The position numbers were made by a program, and so were the translations under genes. A DNA stretch of 64,000 bases from Akanthomyces muscarius (Eukaryota > Ascomycota > Sordariomycetes > Hypocreales > Cordycipitaceae), in NCBI RefSeq assembly GCF_028009165.1, contig NC_079244.1, positions 4,216,001 to 4,280,000 on the forward strand, given 5' to 3'. A model generated the notes under the pieces. That model saw only the letters and a list, made by a program, of their open reading frames with translations, searched no databases and was not told the origin of the DNA. Shown in pieces: positions 20,482 to 32,444 of the stretch (positions are counted from its first letter, which is position 1; every line of letters begins with the position of its first letter).

Positions 20482-21101
20482 CTTCAACAAGAAGGCTTTC
20501 ATTGGATGGTTCTGGATCTTTTCTTGTGCTTCATTTTTCTCTTCACACACTTTTGTCTCATTGCATCACATCATAGGTTGGAAACTCGCATCACATGGCG
20601 TTTGGGCTTTGTTTTTATAAGATATCCGAGCAAGCAACGCTCCCCTGCTTTTTACTTTACAGTTTTACCTTTTATCCATCTAGTCTACCTACCTCAATAA
20701 TACAACGAGGGTCAATATAAACCGCCTCATCTACCGAAACTTGCTTTCTCTTTTTTTTCGAATCTCTGTGGCTCCCTTGCCCCCCCCCCCCCTGTCACCA
20801 CCCATGCAGGTGCATATGCATGTCTCCGATATCCATTATTTAGCACCGGCCACTGCCTTTTTCTTCACTTGGCCGGGCTCGCGGGCCCAAACGTACACGG
20901 GATCCATCTACATCAGGCTCTGGTGTGCCCGCCCCTCTATAACTACATCTTTTCTCCAGCAAAAGTTGCCAAAAAAAAAAGAAATTGCTCATGTAGTGGT
21001 ACCCAAACTTCAATTGACATCTACTATATAAACTCCTCTTGTCCCTGCCAAGCAGACTGTACAACATGTAGCTTTTCCAGTTCGCTTGTAAACCCACCGC
21101 C
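20482..21101. other. Intergenic region upstream of the carboxylesterase
   Basis: About 620 bp containing T-rich and C-rich runs (a C run near 20780) that fit the 3' UTR of the Myb-like gene and the promoter of the esterase. No gene seen. Confidence 0.55.
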
Positions 21102-23073
21102 ATGCTGCTCCATCTCCTCCTCGCGGCTGCCACCGCCGCCGCCGCCACGCCGGCACCAGCACCCGCCGCCACCGTCAACACCACCACCTACACCGGCCTC
21201 GCCCGCAACGGCGTCGACGTCTTCCTCGGCATCCGCTACGGCCAGGACACGAGCGGCGCCCAGCGCTTCCGGCCCCCGCGCGCCTACGCGCCTCCTGCCA
21301 ACGCCGCCGTCGTCGCCGCGACCGACGGCGGCCCGGCGTGCGCCCAGGCCGACAGCGACGGCGCCGCCATCTCCGAGGACTGCCTGCGGCTCAACGTCGT
21401 GCGGCCCAAGGGCAGCCACCCGGGGAGCCGGCACGCCGTCATGGTCTTTATCCACGGCGGCGGCTTCTGGGAGGGCGCCAAGGACGAGGTCCTGTACGAA
21501 CCCGACGGTGCGGTGCTCGAGTCCGTCAGGAGCGGGCAGCCGATTGTGCATGTGGCCATCAACTACCGTCTCAATGGTGAGGTGTTCCCTTCTCGTCTCT
21601 CTGCACACATGCACGTTTCTCCACACCCGCATACACTCCAATGCGCACCTACACACCCATATACGCACATGTACACTCATGTACACCCATATACACTCGT
21701 GCACACGCACACATACGCTCATACGCACTCATATGGCATCCATATATACATGCCAGACTTATACACAAGACCTTTTAGCCACCATCCACCAACACCCACA
21801 CGCACTCATATGGCATTCATATATACATGCCAAACTTATACACAAGACCTTTTAGTCATAGTCACCATCCACTAACACCCATCCAGTCTTTGGCTTCGCC
21901 CAGCACCCCGACCTCCTCGCCGAGGGCTCAACCAACATTGGCCTGCGCGACCAGCGCCTCGCCCTCGAATGGGTGCGCGCCAACATTGCCCAGTTTGGCG
22001 GCGACCCCTCGCGCGTCACCATCTACGGGCAGTCGTCCGGCGGCCTGTCCGTCGGCCTGCACCTCCTCGCCCATGCCCCCTCCTCTCCGCCCCCCTTTCA
22101 GCGCGCCATCATGCAGAGCACGGCGCTCGAGAAGGGCATCACCGGCACCTACACCGCCGAGGCCATGAGCCGCGTCCTCTCCGCCACCAACTGCAGCAGC
22201 ACCCCCGAGGACCATCAGGTGGCCTGCCTGCGCGCCCTCCCCATGGCGGCGCTCGTCGCCGCCGCGGCCGACACGTACAGCGCCGCGCCGGACCACAACA
22301 TCGGCGACATCTGGCTGCCGCAGGTCGACGGCGACTTCCTCCCCGACGCGCCCTCGGCGCTCGTCCGCGGCGGGCGCCTCGCCGGCGGCAACGTGTCGGC
22401 CGTCTTTGGCTGGTGCGAGGACGACATGACCGTCAGCACGCCCGACTGGGTGCGCACCCCGCAGCACACGCGGCGGGTCGTCGGCGACTACCTCCGCGGG
22501 CAGGCCGCCTCGGTCGTCGACGGGCTCGTCGCGCTGTACCCCTCGGGCGAGTTCCGCGGCGCCGCCGCCGCCGCCGCTCTCGGGTCCGAGTACTACCGCA
22601 CGGCGCGCATCATCCGCGACCTCCTCATGGTGTGCCCGCCCGTCATGTACGCGCGACACCTAGCCGCCGCCGCCACGCACGACAACAGCGTCTTCCTCTA
22701 CAACTGGAACCAGACCATGCATCCCGAGTCCCCGCTGCGCATCACCCACGCCTCCGAGCTCGCCTACGTCTTTGGCAACCTCTCCCACCCGGACCTCGGC
22801 GGCGACGGCACCGACAGGCCCTCGCCGGCCGACGCCCGGCTGCGGGACCGCGCCACGCGGTCGTGGAGCGCCTTTGCCGCCGCCGGCCGGCCGGACCAGG
22901 GCCGCGGCGTCTTTGACCTGTGGAAGCCCGCGTTTGCTGCTGGGGGCAAGGACGCCAAGGGAGGAGAGGTGTTTATTGCGGGCGGTCCGGGGGAGGGCAT
23001 GGTGGACTTGGCAGGGTATGAGAGGTTGGGCGAGCGGTGCGCGTACATTGAAAAGTACGTCAACATCGACTAA
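21102..23073 (+). CDS. Secreted type-B carboxylesterase/lipase
   Basis: Two exons, 21102-21576 and 21887-23073, 553 residues. A hydrophobic signal peptide (MLLHLLLAAATAAAATPAPA) starts the protein. The alpha/beta-hydrolase core has the oxyanion loop HGGGFWEG, the nucleophile elbow GQSSGG with Ser at about 208, an acidic residue in FGWCEDD (Glu about 336) and His about 446 in THASELAYVFGN, the usual spacing of type-B carboxylesterases. The 310-bp intron is long for this window and is filled with repeats; its GTGAGG donor and the final ATCCAG acceptor restore the frame (YRLNVFGFAQHP). It probably hydrolyses extracellular esters; the substrate is unknown. Very GC-rich third positions. Confidence 0.9.
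21724..21880 (+). repeat. Tandem duplication inside the esterase intron
   Basis: Two adjacent units of about 77-80 bp start with CGCACTCATATGGCAT at 21724 and 21801 and run through CATATATACATGCC, ACTTATACACAAGACC and CCATCCACCAACACCC or its variant. The second unit has a short extra piece (AGTCAT). The unit carries a branch-site and acceptor-like end. Upstream of it the intron is a CA/TA-rich minisatellite-like stretch. Confidence 0.8.
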
Positions 23074-23396
23074 CAAGGTAGTCAACGGCCAACGGCCAAC
23101 GGCCATGTGTCTTGATAGCCACGTCTTGTCAGCATCGCCTTGCATCTAGTACGAGCTTAGCACCTGTCACTCACCTTGAGGTTATGCAATCAATATGGAA
23201 CAAATCAGCCCATGCATCAGACCATGCAACGTGTCCGCCGCCACATGACGATGTGCTATACTTGCACCGCTATATATCCACCGTCAACCTTGTCATCTGC
23301 ACCCCACGAGTCCACGACACACATATTAACATGCTGTATTAATATAGCGTAGCGCTAGTAAATGCTAAATCAAATGCTATTAGTCTTTATCATATC
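23074..23396. other. Intergenic region between convergent genes
   Basis: About 320 bp, with CGGCCAA repeats just after the esterase stop. Probably two 3' UTRs; nothing else seen. Confidence 0.55.
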
Positions 23397-25435
23397 CTAC
23401 ATGACGATGCAGTCCTTGTCGTCCTTTTTCCCGCCCTTGCGCGGCGCCACCTCCATCGGCTTGCCCCCGTGAATCGCCGCCTGAATCACAGCCAGGCGCT
23501 GCTTCGCACGCTCATCGCCCGCGTCCGCCGCCCGGACGTACCATACGTTGGCTTCGAGAACGTCCTTCCGGCATCCAATGCCCATTTCCAAAAAGTACCC
23601 CACGGCATATTGAGCCTTGACGTATCCTAGGATGTGTTAGCTTCTGCTTCTGCGGCACAGCAAACAGCCGACAACCTACCAAGTTCTGCTGATCTTCTCG
23701 CCCACTCATACGCTTCCTCCTCGTCCTTGTCCAAGATAGGGATCGCTCCCACCATGTACCATGCGCACAACCCCATCATACCGGCGGCGTGCCCACGTTC
23801 GGCGGCTCCCGTGTAAAAGTGCACACTCAGTGCTGGGTCCTTGGGGCAATTGAGCAGCCCGTGCTCGTAGGCTTCACCCATGCGGTAATTGGCCTCTGGG
23901 TGTCCCAGGTCGGCCGCTTGTGTAAAGAGCTCGGCCGCATAGCTCGCATCTTGAAAGATGTCGTCGCCGTAGCCCGTCTCGTACAGGCAGCCCAGCTGGT
24001 ACGGGGCGGCGTTGTATTGGGTATCGGCGGCTTCGGTGGCGAGCTTCATCCACTTAATTCCCTCGCGGTATCGCTTCTCGCCGAGATCGCCAGACAGGCA
24101 GGCTTTGCCGAGGCGCGTCATGGCTCCGGGGTGGCTCTTGGAGGCAGCGGACCGCAGGAACTGGACGGCCTTGGCCGGATCCTTGCGGCAGCCCCAGCCA
24201 AACTCGTAGCAGAGCGCCGTGCGGTAGGCTGACTCTGCGTGGCCGTGCTTAGCAGCAAGGACAAAGAGAGGAAAGGCCGAGTTGTAATCGGGCTTGCCCT
24301 TGTTGAAGAGGCCCGAGGCATAACCATCGGCCAGGTAATATTGGGCGAATGGAAAGCCGCCACTGGCAAGGCGCTGAAGTATCTGTTTGGCTTCGCGAAC
24401 AAGCTCGATGGGTGAGGCGACCGACACCTCGACAACCGGGCTATCAAGATCGCGAAGAGGCGCAGGCTTCTTCTTAGGATCAGTCCAGTCCAGACCTTGT
24501 TCTTGGGCGGTAGAAATGAGGAAGACGGCAAAGGAGTACTGGATAGAAAAGTCGGTCGTCTTCTTGACGTTTTGGCGGTACATCTCCAGCGTCTTTTGAG
24601 CGCTTAGCAGTGACGCATTATTGCCAACAACATTGCGCAGGTTGGAGTTGTCCCAAGTCAGGGGCGCGGGCGCCTGCTGAGGGTATGGGACGTTGAGAAG
24701 CTCGGCATATGTAGAATGACGGTGATCGGGTGATTTTCTCGAATTCACAGACCGCGGACGCATGTGAGGGCTGCCCGGCATGAGACCAGGCGAGCGGCCG
24801 CGAGGGCCAAAGTCTGAGTAGGCCGAGTAGGAGGACTGCGGGCGAGGCATGGAGGTTCGACGCATAGCCTGCATGGTGGGGGTAAGGTGGCGGCGAATGT
24901 GTGCGCCATTGTCGAGGAGGTCTGGCGTCGAACCGACCCTATGATCAGAGCCAGCGTCTTGCTGGTGGTGGTACTGGAAGAGAGGCACCGACTGGTTGCG
25001 GGGGATGAGATCTCCCGTAGCAGAGGAGCCAGACGAGTGGTCGAGGGGAGCGCATTCTGGGTTTTCTTGCGTAGCTGAGATGGAGCTGTTGCTAGTGGGC
25101 GCAGACGACTGAAGCGAGGCAGGGGCCTGCGAGGTGGTGTTGGACTCGTCGGACTCGCGAGAGTTGCGGTGGGCTTCCTGCGCACGCAGGCGACTGACGG
25201 CCGCATCGTCTACGGGCTTGTGGTCGAGGGACATGTCGGCAAGCTGCTTCCGAGGAACATGTTCGGCGGCATCTTCAATATTGGCATTGGAGGGCTTGGG
25301 CCAGCTGTGGTCCTGAAAGTTGACGCGGACGGGTGAGATGGGAGCGTCGCGCAGCCTGGCCGAGTTGTTGACAGACAAGGCAGCAGGCGGAGGCTGCTTT
25401 TCCGCAGGCGGTGGCGATGTGGTAACGGCAGCCAT
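23397..25435 (-). CDS. Chitin synthase activator, Skt5/Chs4 type, Sel1 repeats and CAAX end
   Basis: Two exons, 25435-23680 and 23626-23397, 661 residues. The N-terminal 280 residues are disordered (P/S/N-rich). From about 300 to 620 there are successive Sel1-type repeats, for example GGFPFAQYYLADGYASG, HAESAYRTALCYEFG, HPEANYRMGEAYEHG and KAQYAVGYFLEMGIG. The basic tail ends in CIVM, a CAAX prenylation box as in yeast Chs4/Skt5. In yeast this protein binds and activates the Chs3 chitin synthase at the bud neck. An in-frame ATG at 25510 would add 25 residues; the ATG at 25435 (MAAVTTSPPP) is preferred. The next gene, transcribed away from it, is a class IV (Chs3-type) chitin synthase, which supports the role. 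Confidence 0.9.
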
Positions 25436-28107
25436 AATGGATATTGGAAACTCTGAGCCTGCAGGGAATCCGGCGTGACCGTTGGAGCAAGAAAAACGGC
25501 CAGCGGCCAAGGGAGGTGAGGGTGTGCAAGAGGATAAGGGACGAGAAAATAATGATTCTAATGATGAAGGGAATCCAAAAAAATAAAAAGGAGCTGATGA
25601 TGAGAGGCGGCGTAGCTGAAGGGAAAATGAACCCTAGCGAGAGACAGCGCCGATGTCAAGGACCGGAGGATGGGTCGGTCGGGAAATACGGACAGGGAGG
25701 AGGTCGTGGAGCGTGAAGCAAGCTACGTAGTGTGTGGGCACCGGGACAGTGTCAGTGTGGTGCATGACTGGAAATAGAGCAGCACGAGCAGGCACCTCCT
25801 GTGCTAGTACCTACGTACCTAGAGGCTAGTGGGATCTGCTACGTTGACAGAGGGCGAGGGCTTGCACCAGGCAAACCAGGGTCCCTTCAGGTACGGCTGG
25901 CAACCGTACTGGTGGCTTTTAGCGCTGCGACCAATTTTGTGGTGTGCTTGGTGCACGACGACGACCAAAATGGGGGAGCCCAAGCCCAAGACCAAGCCCA
26001 TCGACCAGGTTCACGGCGGGTTCAGGGCTCTGAATAGTGGGCTTCAGTGGGTGAGGGTGGGCAAACCGTGGGCTAGCTGAATGGCTGTAACAAACAGTCT
26101 TTTCAGAATCCAGCATGCCCTACCAGTATTTGCCCGTCATGGGCCTACCTTGACCTAGGAACTCGTTTGTTGGCCCCCTGTCTAACAGTTTACAAGCAAT
26201 CGTTACAGTGCAGATTGACCTGTTTTAGAACGCTGCTACCACTACCGGCAAGGCTCCTGGCGTCATCTCAGCCACCATCACCACCATCACCACCATCAAC
26301 ACACCACCACACCACCACCCCTTTCAGCGGTTGTCACATTGGGCGGCAGGGGCGTTTGCCGCTGAGCCTCAGCCACTCAACGCCAACCTCGATGCTTGTG
26401 CAAAATTCTCCTCAATATGAAATCTGCCTCATCACAGCCTCCAACGCTCTGCTTGCTCCAACAAAAAAAATTCAGCTCTCATCTCCTCGCACCACATCGC
26501 CTAAAAGCCACTCGTCGCCATTTGCCTAGCGTCTTCTTCTTGGCCCCTGCGCAGACCATCGACCGCCTTTGTTGGCCTGTCTCGACCGCCCTGCCAGACA
26601 TGCAATTTCAGCGACAAAAAAGCACGAAAAACCACACCGTCAGAACATCCTCCGCCGCCTCAGCAATCCTGCTATCCTATCCGTACAATGTTACCGCTCA
26701 CCTGCCTAGCCAACACGCAAGTCTCGTATTCCTGCATCCCAATGCCGTCATCCTCTTCCTCCGACCACAATTGCCAAGCACTGCGGGCCCGGGTGATCCG
26801 TCATAACCTCAAAACGCTCCATTCTGAGCCGTATCGACCTCGCCGCCGTCTGCCCCAATCAGTCCTAGCCGACTTGCATGGCTAGTCGACTCGGCAAATT
26901 GCTGACTTGCATGGTGCAGGCCAGGGTTCGGCCGACTTTTTTTTTTTCCCGGCGTCCCATGTTGGCCTACAGATCTCGCCGTTGTTCGCTTCAGCTCCAC
27001 GCCCGAGCAACGCCCAAAAGCACAGCTCATCCGCCAGTTCCAGCCAGTTTCAGCCTCGCGCCGAACACCATCTCTTTTTTTTTTTTTCTGTCCTGGTCCC
27101 TGCGCTCCACCCCGTGGTGGCGGTTCGTATTCTGGCCCGAAACTGTTAGCGTCCCATGATGAGATGGACGATCAGTATCCAAAAGTAAATCCCCAACACA
27201 ACATGCTGGATGAGTCGTCGACAACTTGCTGCGCTGTCCTCGACACATCTTGCAAGCACGCCTTTTCCTGCAGCTCGCACCCTGCATGTCCAGCATCTGC
27301 TTTCTTCTGCCATCATTCCCGCAAGATTAGATCGTGGGTCAGATCCGCCTGCGTGTGAGACAGTTACCCTATACTTGGCCAACATGTTGGCGGTGAGGCA
27401 TATATGATGCGTTGTAATGTTTCATGATGCTGTCTGTCTACAGCGAGCTTGAGTCTTGCGCTGATGTCGCTGTCAATTGTCGATGGAATGTTTCGAAACG
27501 TGGCCGAGACGCTGCAGACTGGCTTTCAGTTGCGCGTACGACATTTGCGCATACCAAGGTGCAAATGTGCTGGAGGATCAGGTCCACCTGGATTCCTTCC
27601 CGGAGGATAGTATGCTAAAAATGGCAATGCACATAATCTGTAGGAGCGGAGAAACAATACTCTGCTCAAATATCCGAATCACACATCTTTATACTTCAAA
27701 GTTCTTTTACATAGATAGCACCAACAAAATACGCTTGCTCCCATCGCCGTCAAACGGCCGGACACCTGTCGGCTAGACAACCAAGTACTCCCAGGTACCT
27801 GTCTGCCCCATGCCAGTGCCTGTACCAATCACAAATACGCTATTTCTTTTTTTAGCACACAGACCCCCTTGGCCAGTGACGTACTGCAGGGCATCCCTGA
27901 ATCAGATACTTCCAGGTACCTCATCGATTTTCCATTGTGTGCATGCTAGCGGGGCGCCTAACCCGTATCCCTTTTCCTGACAACACAAACTCTGCATCAC
28001 CAGCAGGGCATCACTCGTTTGCTTGCTTCCATTTCCTTTTCTCTTCTCTTCTGCATATTCTTTCATATTGTCTGCATTCCTATATTGCATTCATGAGTAT
28101 CTAAGCA
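25436..28107. other. Shared upstream region of the chitin synthase pair
   Basis: About 2.67 kb between the starts of the activator and the chitin synthase. It has TACCTACGTACC and CACCAT repeats, T tracts near 26940 and 27080, and C/T-rich leaders at both ends. No credible coding frame. Long leaders with several short upstream ORFs are likely on one or both sides. Confidence 0.55.
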
Positions 28108-31100
28108 ATGTCACCTTCAAAGAAGTCCGGGCCAGGGTCGCCCCAGGGCCATGGCAATCGAAACTCCAGCTCGCGGCGCCACCGGGCCATCGACATCGAG
28201 ACGGGCGAGTTCCAAACCGTCAATGTCTCTGCCAACAGCAACAATCACCGTCGTGGCAAGTCGAACTCGTCCTTTGCCGAGACTATCTCCAACACCAACA
28301 ACAACCCCGATAATGTGCCACTCCAGGGTGAGGGCTCGCCGCGAGCCGAAGACCACATCTCACGAAAGCGCAGTCTCATTCGGCCCGAGCGCAACCGCAT
28401 CAACAAGGACCATCGCAACTACCACTACCACAAGCATGCCGCCAACATGAGTGTTTTGCCCTCATCCACCGGCAACGACCCTCTTCTCGAAAACCTCGAC
28501 GCCTCCACGGAACGATCCGCCGGCTCCAATGCCTACGAGACCGTCTCGGATAACTCCAAGGACAACCAGGCCCGGGCCCAGGAAAAGTCGAGCCCGCCCG
28601 CTACCCGTCCTGTTCGCGGCAAGCATGGCAAGATCGTCAAGGAGAGTAAGATCAAACCGAGACGCAAGAATAAAGCTGTCGAGGACAAGCTGCGCCCCCC
28701 AACCGTCTGGAATGCCTACTGCTCGCTCGTCACCTTTTGGTGCCCGGGCTTCATTCTCCGCTGCTGCGGCATGCCTACCAAGGCTCAGCAGCGCGCCTGG
28801 CGCGAAAAGATGGGCCTGATCAGCATCATTCTCATGATCATGGCCGTTGTTGGTTTCCTCACATTCGGTTTCACTGCCGCCGTCTGTAGCGCTCCGCCTG
28901 TCCGTCTTCGCAACAACAAGGTTGGGGGCGGCTACATGATCTTCCATGGTGTCGCCTACGACTTGTCTAATTCTCACCACCCTGTCGCCGAGGGTATTCC
29001 TGCCCGAGCAGACCGCACCGGTGCCAACGTCTTGTTTGACTTGCCCGAAAAGCATGCCGGCCAGGACGGAAGCTTCCTCTTCCAAAACGTCAACGGCGCC
29101 TGCAAGGACATCATTACTCTCGCTTCCAATTCCGATGTCCCCACCAACAACAATGGCGACATTGCCTGGTACTTCCCCTGTACTACGACCAACCAAGATG
29201 GCTCGACGCAACCCAACCTGACCATTCCCTATTATCTCGGCTACGCCTGCCACACCTCCAATCCCGCTCGCGACGCCTTTTACAAGGGGCTACACGGTGC
29301 TGCTGACGTCTACTTTTCCTGGGACGATATCCGCAACAGCTCGCGCAACCTCATGGTGTACTCTGGAAATGTCCTCGATCTCAACGTTCTCAACTGGTTT
29401 AATGAATCCCAGGTTCGCATTCCTGACCGCTTCAAGGAGCTCCGCGACCCCAAGTCTCCCGTCAACAAGGCTGTCCGCGGACGCGATGTCACTCGTCTGT
29501 TTCAGAGCTCAGAGGACAAAAAGTACGCTCAGTGTTTCGAGGAGATTATCAAGGTTGGGTCCGTCGACACCGAAACAGTCGGCTGCATCGCTTCCAAGGT
29601 TGTTCTCTACTGCGCATTGGCTCTGATTCTGTCCGTCGTGCTGGCCCGATTCTCCCTCGCCCTCATCTTTCAGTGGTTCATCAGCCGCACCTATGCTGCC
29701 ACCAAGACGTCGCAGAGCTCCGACCGCCGTAAGCGCAACAAGCAGATTGAGGACTGGTCTGAGGACATTTACCGCGCACCTGTGCGCCTTCCCGGGGAGC
29801 TTGGCAGTACCGTGGCTGGCTCAGATCGCAACAGCAAGCGCGCCTCCACCTTTTTGCCAACAACGTCCCGATTCTCTGCCGTCGGCCCTGCTGAGCGCAG
29901 TCTCAATGCTCGCGGCCGTCTTCCCACTACCATGTCTAGCCAAGGTGGCAGCGCCCTGCTTCAGCCCAATCCTGTCTACAAGCAGAGCAACGACAGCCGC
30001 GCCAGCTTCCTTCGCTCGGAGCCATATGGCCAAAACAGCTCCACTGATGGACCCGGCCCAGCAGGTTTCATTCATGACTCTGTTGTTCCCCAGCCGCCCT
30101 CTGACTGGATGCCTTTTGGATTCCCTCTTGCTCACACCATGTGCCTAGTCACTGCCTACTCTGAAGGTGCCGAGGGTATTCGCACCACTCTTGATTCGAT
30201 TGCCATGACGGATTATCCCAACAGCCACAAGGTCATTCTCGTTATTTGCGATGGTATCATCAAGGGCAAGGGTGAATCCATGTCAACCCCGGATGTCTGC
30301 TTGTCTATGCTCAAGGACCACACCACACCGCCAGAGCTCGTCCAGCCGTTTTCGTACGTCGCCGTGGCTAGTGGCTCCAAGCGACACAACATGGCTCAGG
30401 TGCATTGCGGTTTCTACGATTACGGCGGTGACTCTCGCATTCCTCAGGAGCGCCAGCAGAGAGTCCCCATGATGGTCATTGTCAAGTGCGGCACGCGCGC
30501 TGAATTTGGCAAGAGTAAGCCGGGTAACCGTGGTAAGCGTGATAGTCAAATCATCCTCATGTCATTCTTGCAAAAGGTCATGTTTGACGAGCGCATGACG
30601 GAGCTCGAGTACGAAATTTTCAATGGCCTCTGGAAGGTGACGGGTATATCGCCCGACTACTACGAGATAGTGCTCATGGTCGACGCCGACACCAAGGTCT
30701 TCCCGGACAGTCTAACGCACATGGTATCTGCCATGGTCAAGGACCCCGAGATTATGGGCCTCTGTGGTGAGACCAAGATTGCCAACAAGCGTGCCAGCTG
30801 GGTCTCTGCCATTCAGGTCTTTGAGTACTTCATCTCGCACCACCTCGCCAAGTCGTTTGAGTCTGTGTTTGGTGGTGTCACCTGTCTGCCCGGCTGCTTC
30901 TGCATGTACCGTATCAAGGCGCCCAAGGGTGGCCAGAACTACTGGGTACCTATCCTGGCCAATCCTGACGTGGTCGAGCACTACTCGGAGAATGTGGTTG
31001 AGACGCTGCACGAGAAGAACCTGTACCTGCTTGGCGAGGATCGCTACCTGACAACTCTCATGCTGCGAACGTTTCCCAAGCGCAAACAGATTTTTGTACC

Positions 31101-31752
31101 GCAGGCTGTCTGCAAGACCACAGTTCCCGACGAGTTCATGGTCCTGCTCTCCCAGCGTCGTCGCTGGATCAACTCTACCGTGCACAACCTCATGGAACTC
31201 ATTCTCGTCCGCGATCTGTGCGGTACCTTTTGTTTCTCGATGCAGTTTATCATCTTTGTCGAGCTCATCGGTACCCTGGTCCTGCCCGCCGCCATTGCCT
31301 TTACCTTTTACGTTGTCATCACGTCGATTATCCACCAGCCTGTGCAAATTATTCCCCTTGTGCTGCTCGGTCTCATTCTCGGCCTGCCCGGCGCGCTGAT
31401 TATAGTAACGGCTCACTCGTGGTCCTACGTCGTCTGGATGCTCATCTACCTCATTTCACTGCCCATCTGGAACTTTGTCCTCCCCACGTACGCCTTTTGG
31501 AAGTTTGACGACTTTTCCTGGGGCGAGACGCGCAAGACGGACGGCGAGAAGAAGAACGCCTCGGGCCACGAGGTGGCGGGTGAGTTTGACAGCTCCAAGA
31601 TTACCATGAAGCGCTGGGCCGAGTTTGAGCGCGAGAAGCGCAGCAAGAGCGCGTACTGGGCGTCGAGCTCCCGCGACAACCTGGTGTCGACGGGTAGTGG
31701 TTGGGCGCTGCCGGCTGCACCAGGCCACGAGGAGTATTACTCGGATGCGTGA
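28108..31752 (+). CDS. Class IV (Chs3-type) chitin synthase
   Basis: Single exon, 1214 residues. It polymerises UDP-GlcNAc into chitin at the plasma membrane. A disordered basic N-terminus precedes two membrane segments ([15 protein letters not shown] and [20 protein letters not shown]), a cytochrome-b5-like lumenal region (about 275-460), another helix ([20 protein letters not shown]), and the GT2 domain: CLVTAYSEG at about 679, VDAD at 858-861, GEDR at 976-979 and QRRRW at 1016-1020. Several C-terminal helices follow. The lack of a myosin motor and this domain order place it in class IV, the Chs3 group. Its yeast counterpart needs the Chs4/Skt5 activator, whose homologue is the divergent neighbour. 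Confidence 0.95.
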   Translation: MSPSKKSGPGSPQGHGNRNSSSRRHRAIDIETGEFQTVNVSANSNNHRRGKSNSSFAETISNTNNNPDNVPLQGEGSPRAEDHISRKRSLIRPERNRINKDHRNYHYHKHAANMSVLPSSTGNDPLLENLDASTERSAGSNAYETVSDNSKDNQARAQEKSSPPATRPVRGKHGKIVKESKIKPRRKNKAVEDKLRPPTVWNAYCSLVTFWCPGFILRCCGMPTKAQQRAWREKMGLISIILMIMAVVGFLTFGFTAAVCSAPPVRLRNNKVGGGYMIFHGVAYDLSNSHHPVAEGIPARADRTGANVLFDLPEKHAGQDGSFLFQNVNGACKDIITLASNSDVPTNNNGDIAWYFPCTTTNQDGSTQPNLTIPYYLGYACHTSNPARDAFYKGLHGAADVYFSWDDIRNSSRNLMVYSGNVLDLNVLNWFNESQVRIPDRFKELRDPKSPVNKAVRGRDVTRLFQSSEDKKYAQCFEEIIKVGSVDTETVGCIASKVVLYCALALILSVVLARFSLALIFQWFISRTYAATKTSQSSDRRKRNKQIEDWSEDIYRAPVRLPGELGSTVAGSDRNSKRASTFLPTTSRFSAVGPAERSLNARGRLPTTMSSQGGSALLQPNPVYKQSNDSRASFLRSEPYGQNSSTDGPGPAGFIHDSVVPQPPSDWMPFGFPLAHTMCLVTAYSEGAEGIRTTLDSIAMTDYPNSHKVILVICDGIIKGKGESMSTPDVCLSMLKDHTTPPELVQPFSYVAVASGSKRHNMAQVHCGFYDYGGDSRIPQERQQRVPMMVIVKCGTRAEFGKSKPGNRGKRDSQIILMSFLQKVMFDERMTELEYEIFNGLWKVTGISPDYYEIVLMVDADTKVFPDSLTHMVSAMVKDPEIMGLCGETKIANKRASWVSAIQVFEYFISHHLAKSFESVFGGVTCLPGCFCMYRIKAPKGGQNYWVPILANPDVVEHYSENVVETLHEKNLYLLGEDRYLTTLMLRTFPKRKQIFVPQAVCKTTVPDEFMVLLSQRRRWINSTVHNLMELILVRDLCGTFCFSMQFIIFVELIGTLVLPAAIAFTFYVVITSIIHQPVQIIPLVLLGLILGLPGALIIVTAHSWSYVVWMLIYLISLPIWNFVLPTYAFWKFDDFSWGETRKTDGEKKNASGHEVAGEFDSSKITMKRWAEFEREKRSKSAYWASSSRDNLVSTGSGWALPAAPGHEEYYSDA

Positions 31753-32444
31753 AGGATGTAAAACACTATGGGTTGGAGGGAGTTTGGTCTTTTTTTTCTG
31801 TGCGGGTGGTTTTCACTTGTGACGCTCTTTTTTTCCATACCTTTTTTTCTCCATGCGTCTGGATTATTGTTTACACAACAACGACATTGTAATTAATTTG
31901 GTGATTCAAACGGGGAAAAAAGGTGGTTCCACTTGGATTTTTTCGCAGGCGTCTCGAGTCTTTTGTTTGCTTTTTCACACACGCGCTTACAGCATAGCCT
32001 AGATAGTTGGTCATATTTCATATATATGCAGCCTTTTTTGTTTTTGTAAACATCAGCGGCGGTTTTCCAGAGGCATGAGAGCACCGCCTTTCGTTAATAA
32101 TCAAATCCACACTGCATTGTACAAAATCGTTGAGATTAGAATGAGAGAACAGTGGCCTTTACGCCTGAACGTGAAATAGAAACCTGCATGTAATCTCCAT
32201 CCAAGTCACACTGTATTGTACATGTTCCATAAAATGAGAACCAGAAAGGAAGGAAAGGGGAGACCATGTTTCATCAGCGTGATGTACAATCTACATGCAG
32301 GTCACTGCAAAGTACAAATGTTGTCAAGAAAAAAAAAAGGAAAGGATATTATTGTTTTCAAGTATAATAATAATCATAATATATATACGCCGGCTTGTCT
32401 TTTTTAATCAAAAATCACAAATTGGTATCAATCAGTTTCAACCT
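31753..32444. other. Intergenic region between convergent genes
   Basis: About 690 bp, A/T-rich with T runs and a TATATATGC stretch. It fits the 3' ends of the chitin synthase and polo kinase genes. No gene seen. Confidence 0.6.

Noticed and set aside
21928..22659. 243-codon minus-strand frame over the esterase
   Set aside because: Shadow from GC-rich codon use of the esterase; no homology seen.
28462..29253. 263-codon minus-strand frame inside the chitin synthase
   Set aside because: Antisense shadow of a high-GC, strongly coding plus-strand gene; no family features.
30712..31416. 234-codon minus-strand frame in the chitin synthase catalytic part
   Set aside because: Antisense shadow; the plus strand has the VDAD, GEDR and QRRRW motifs in order.
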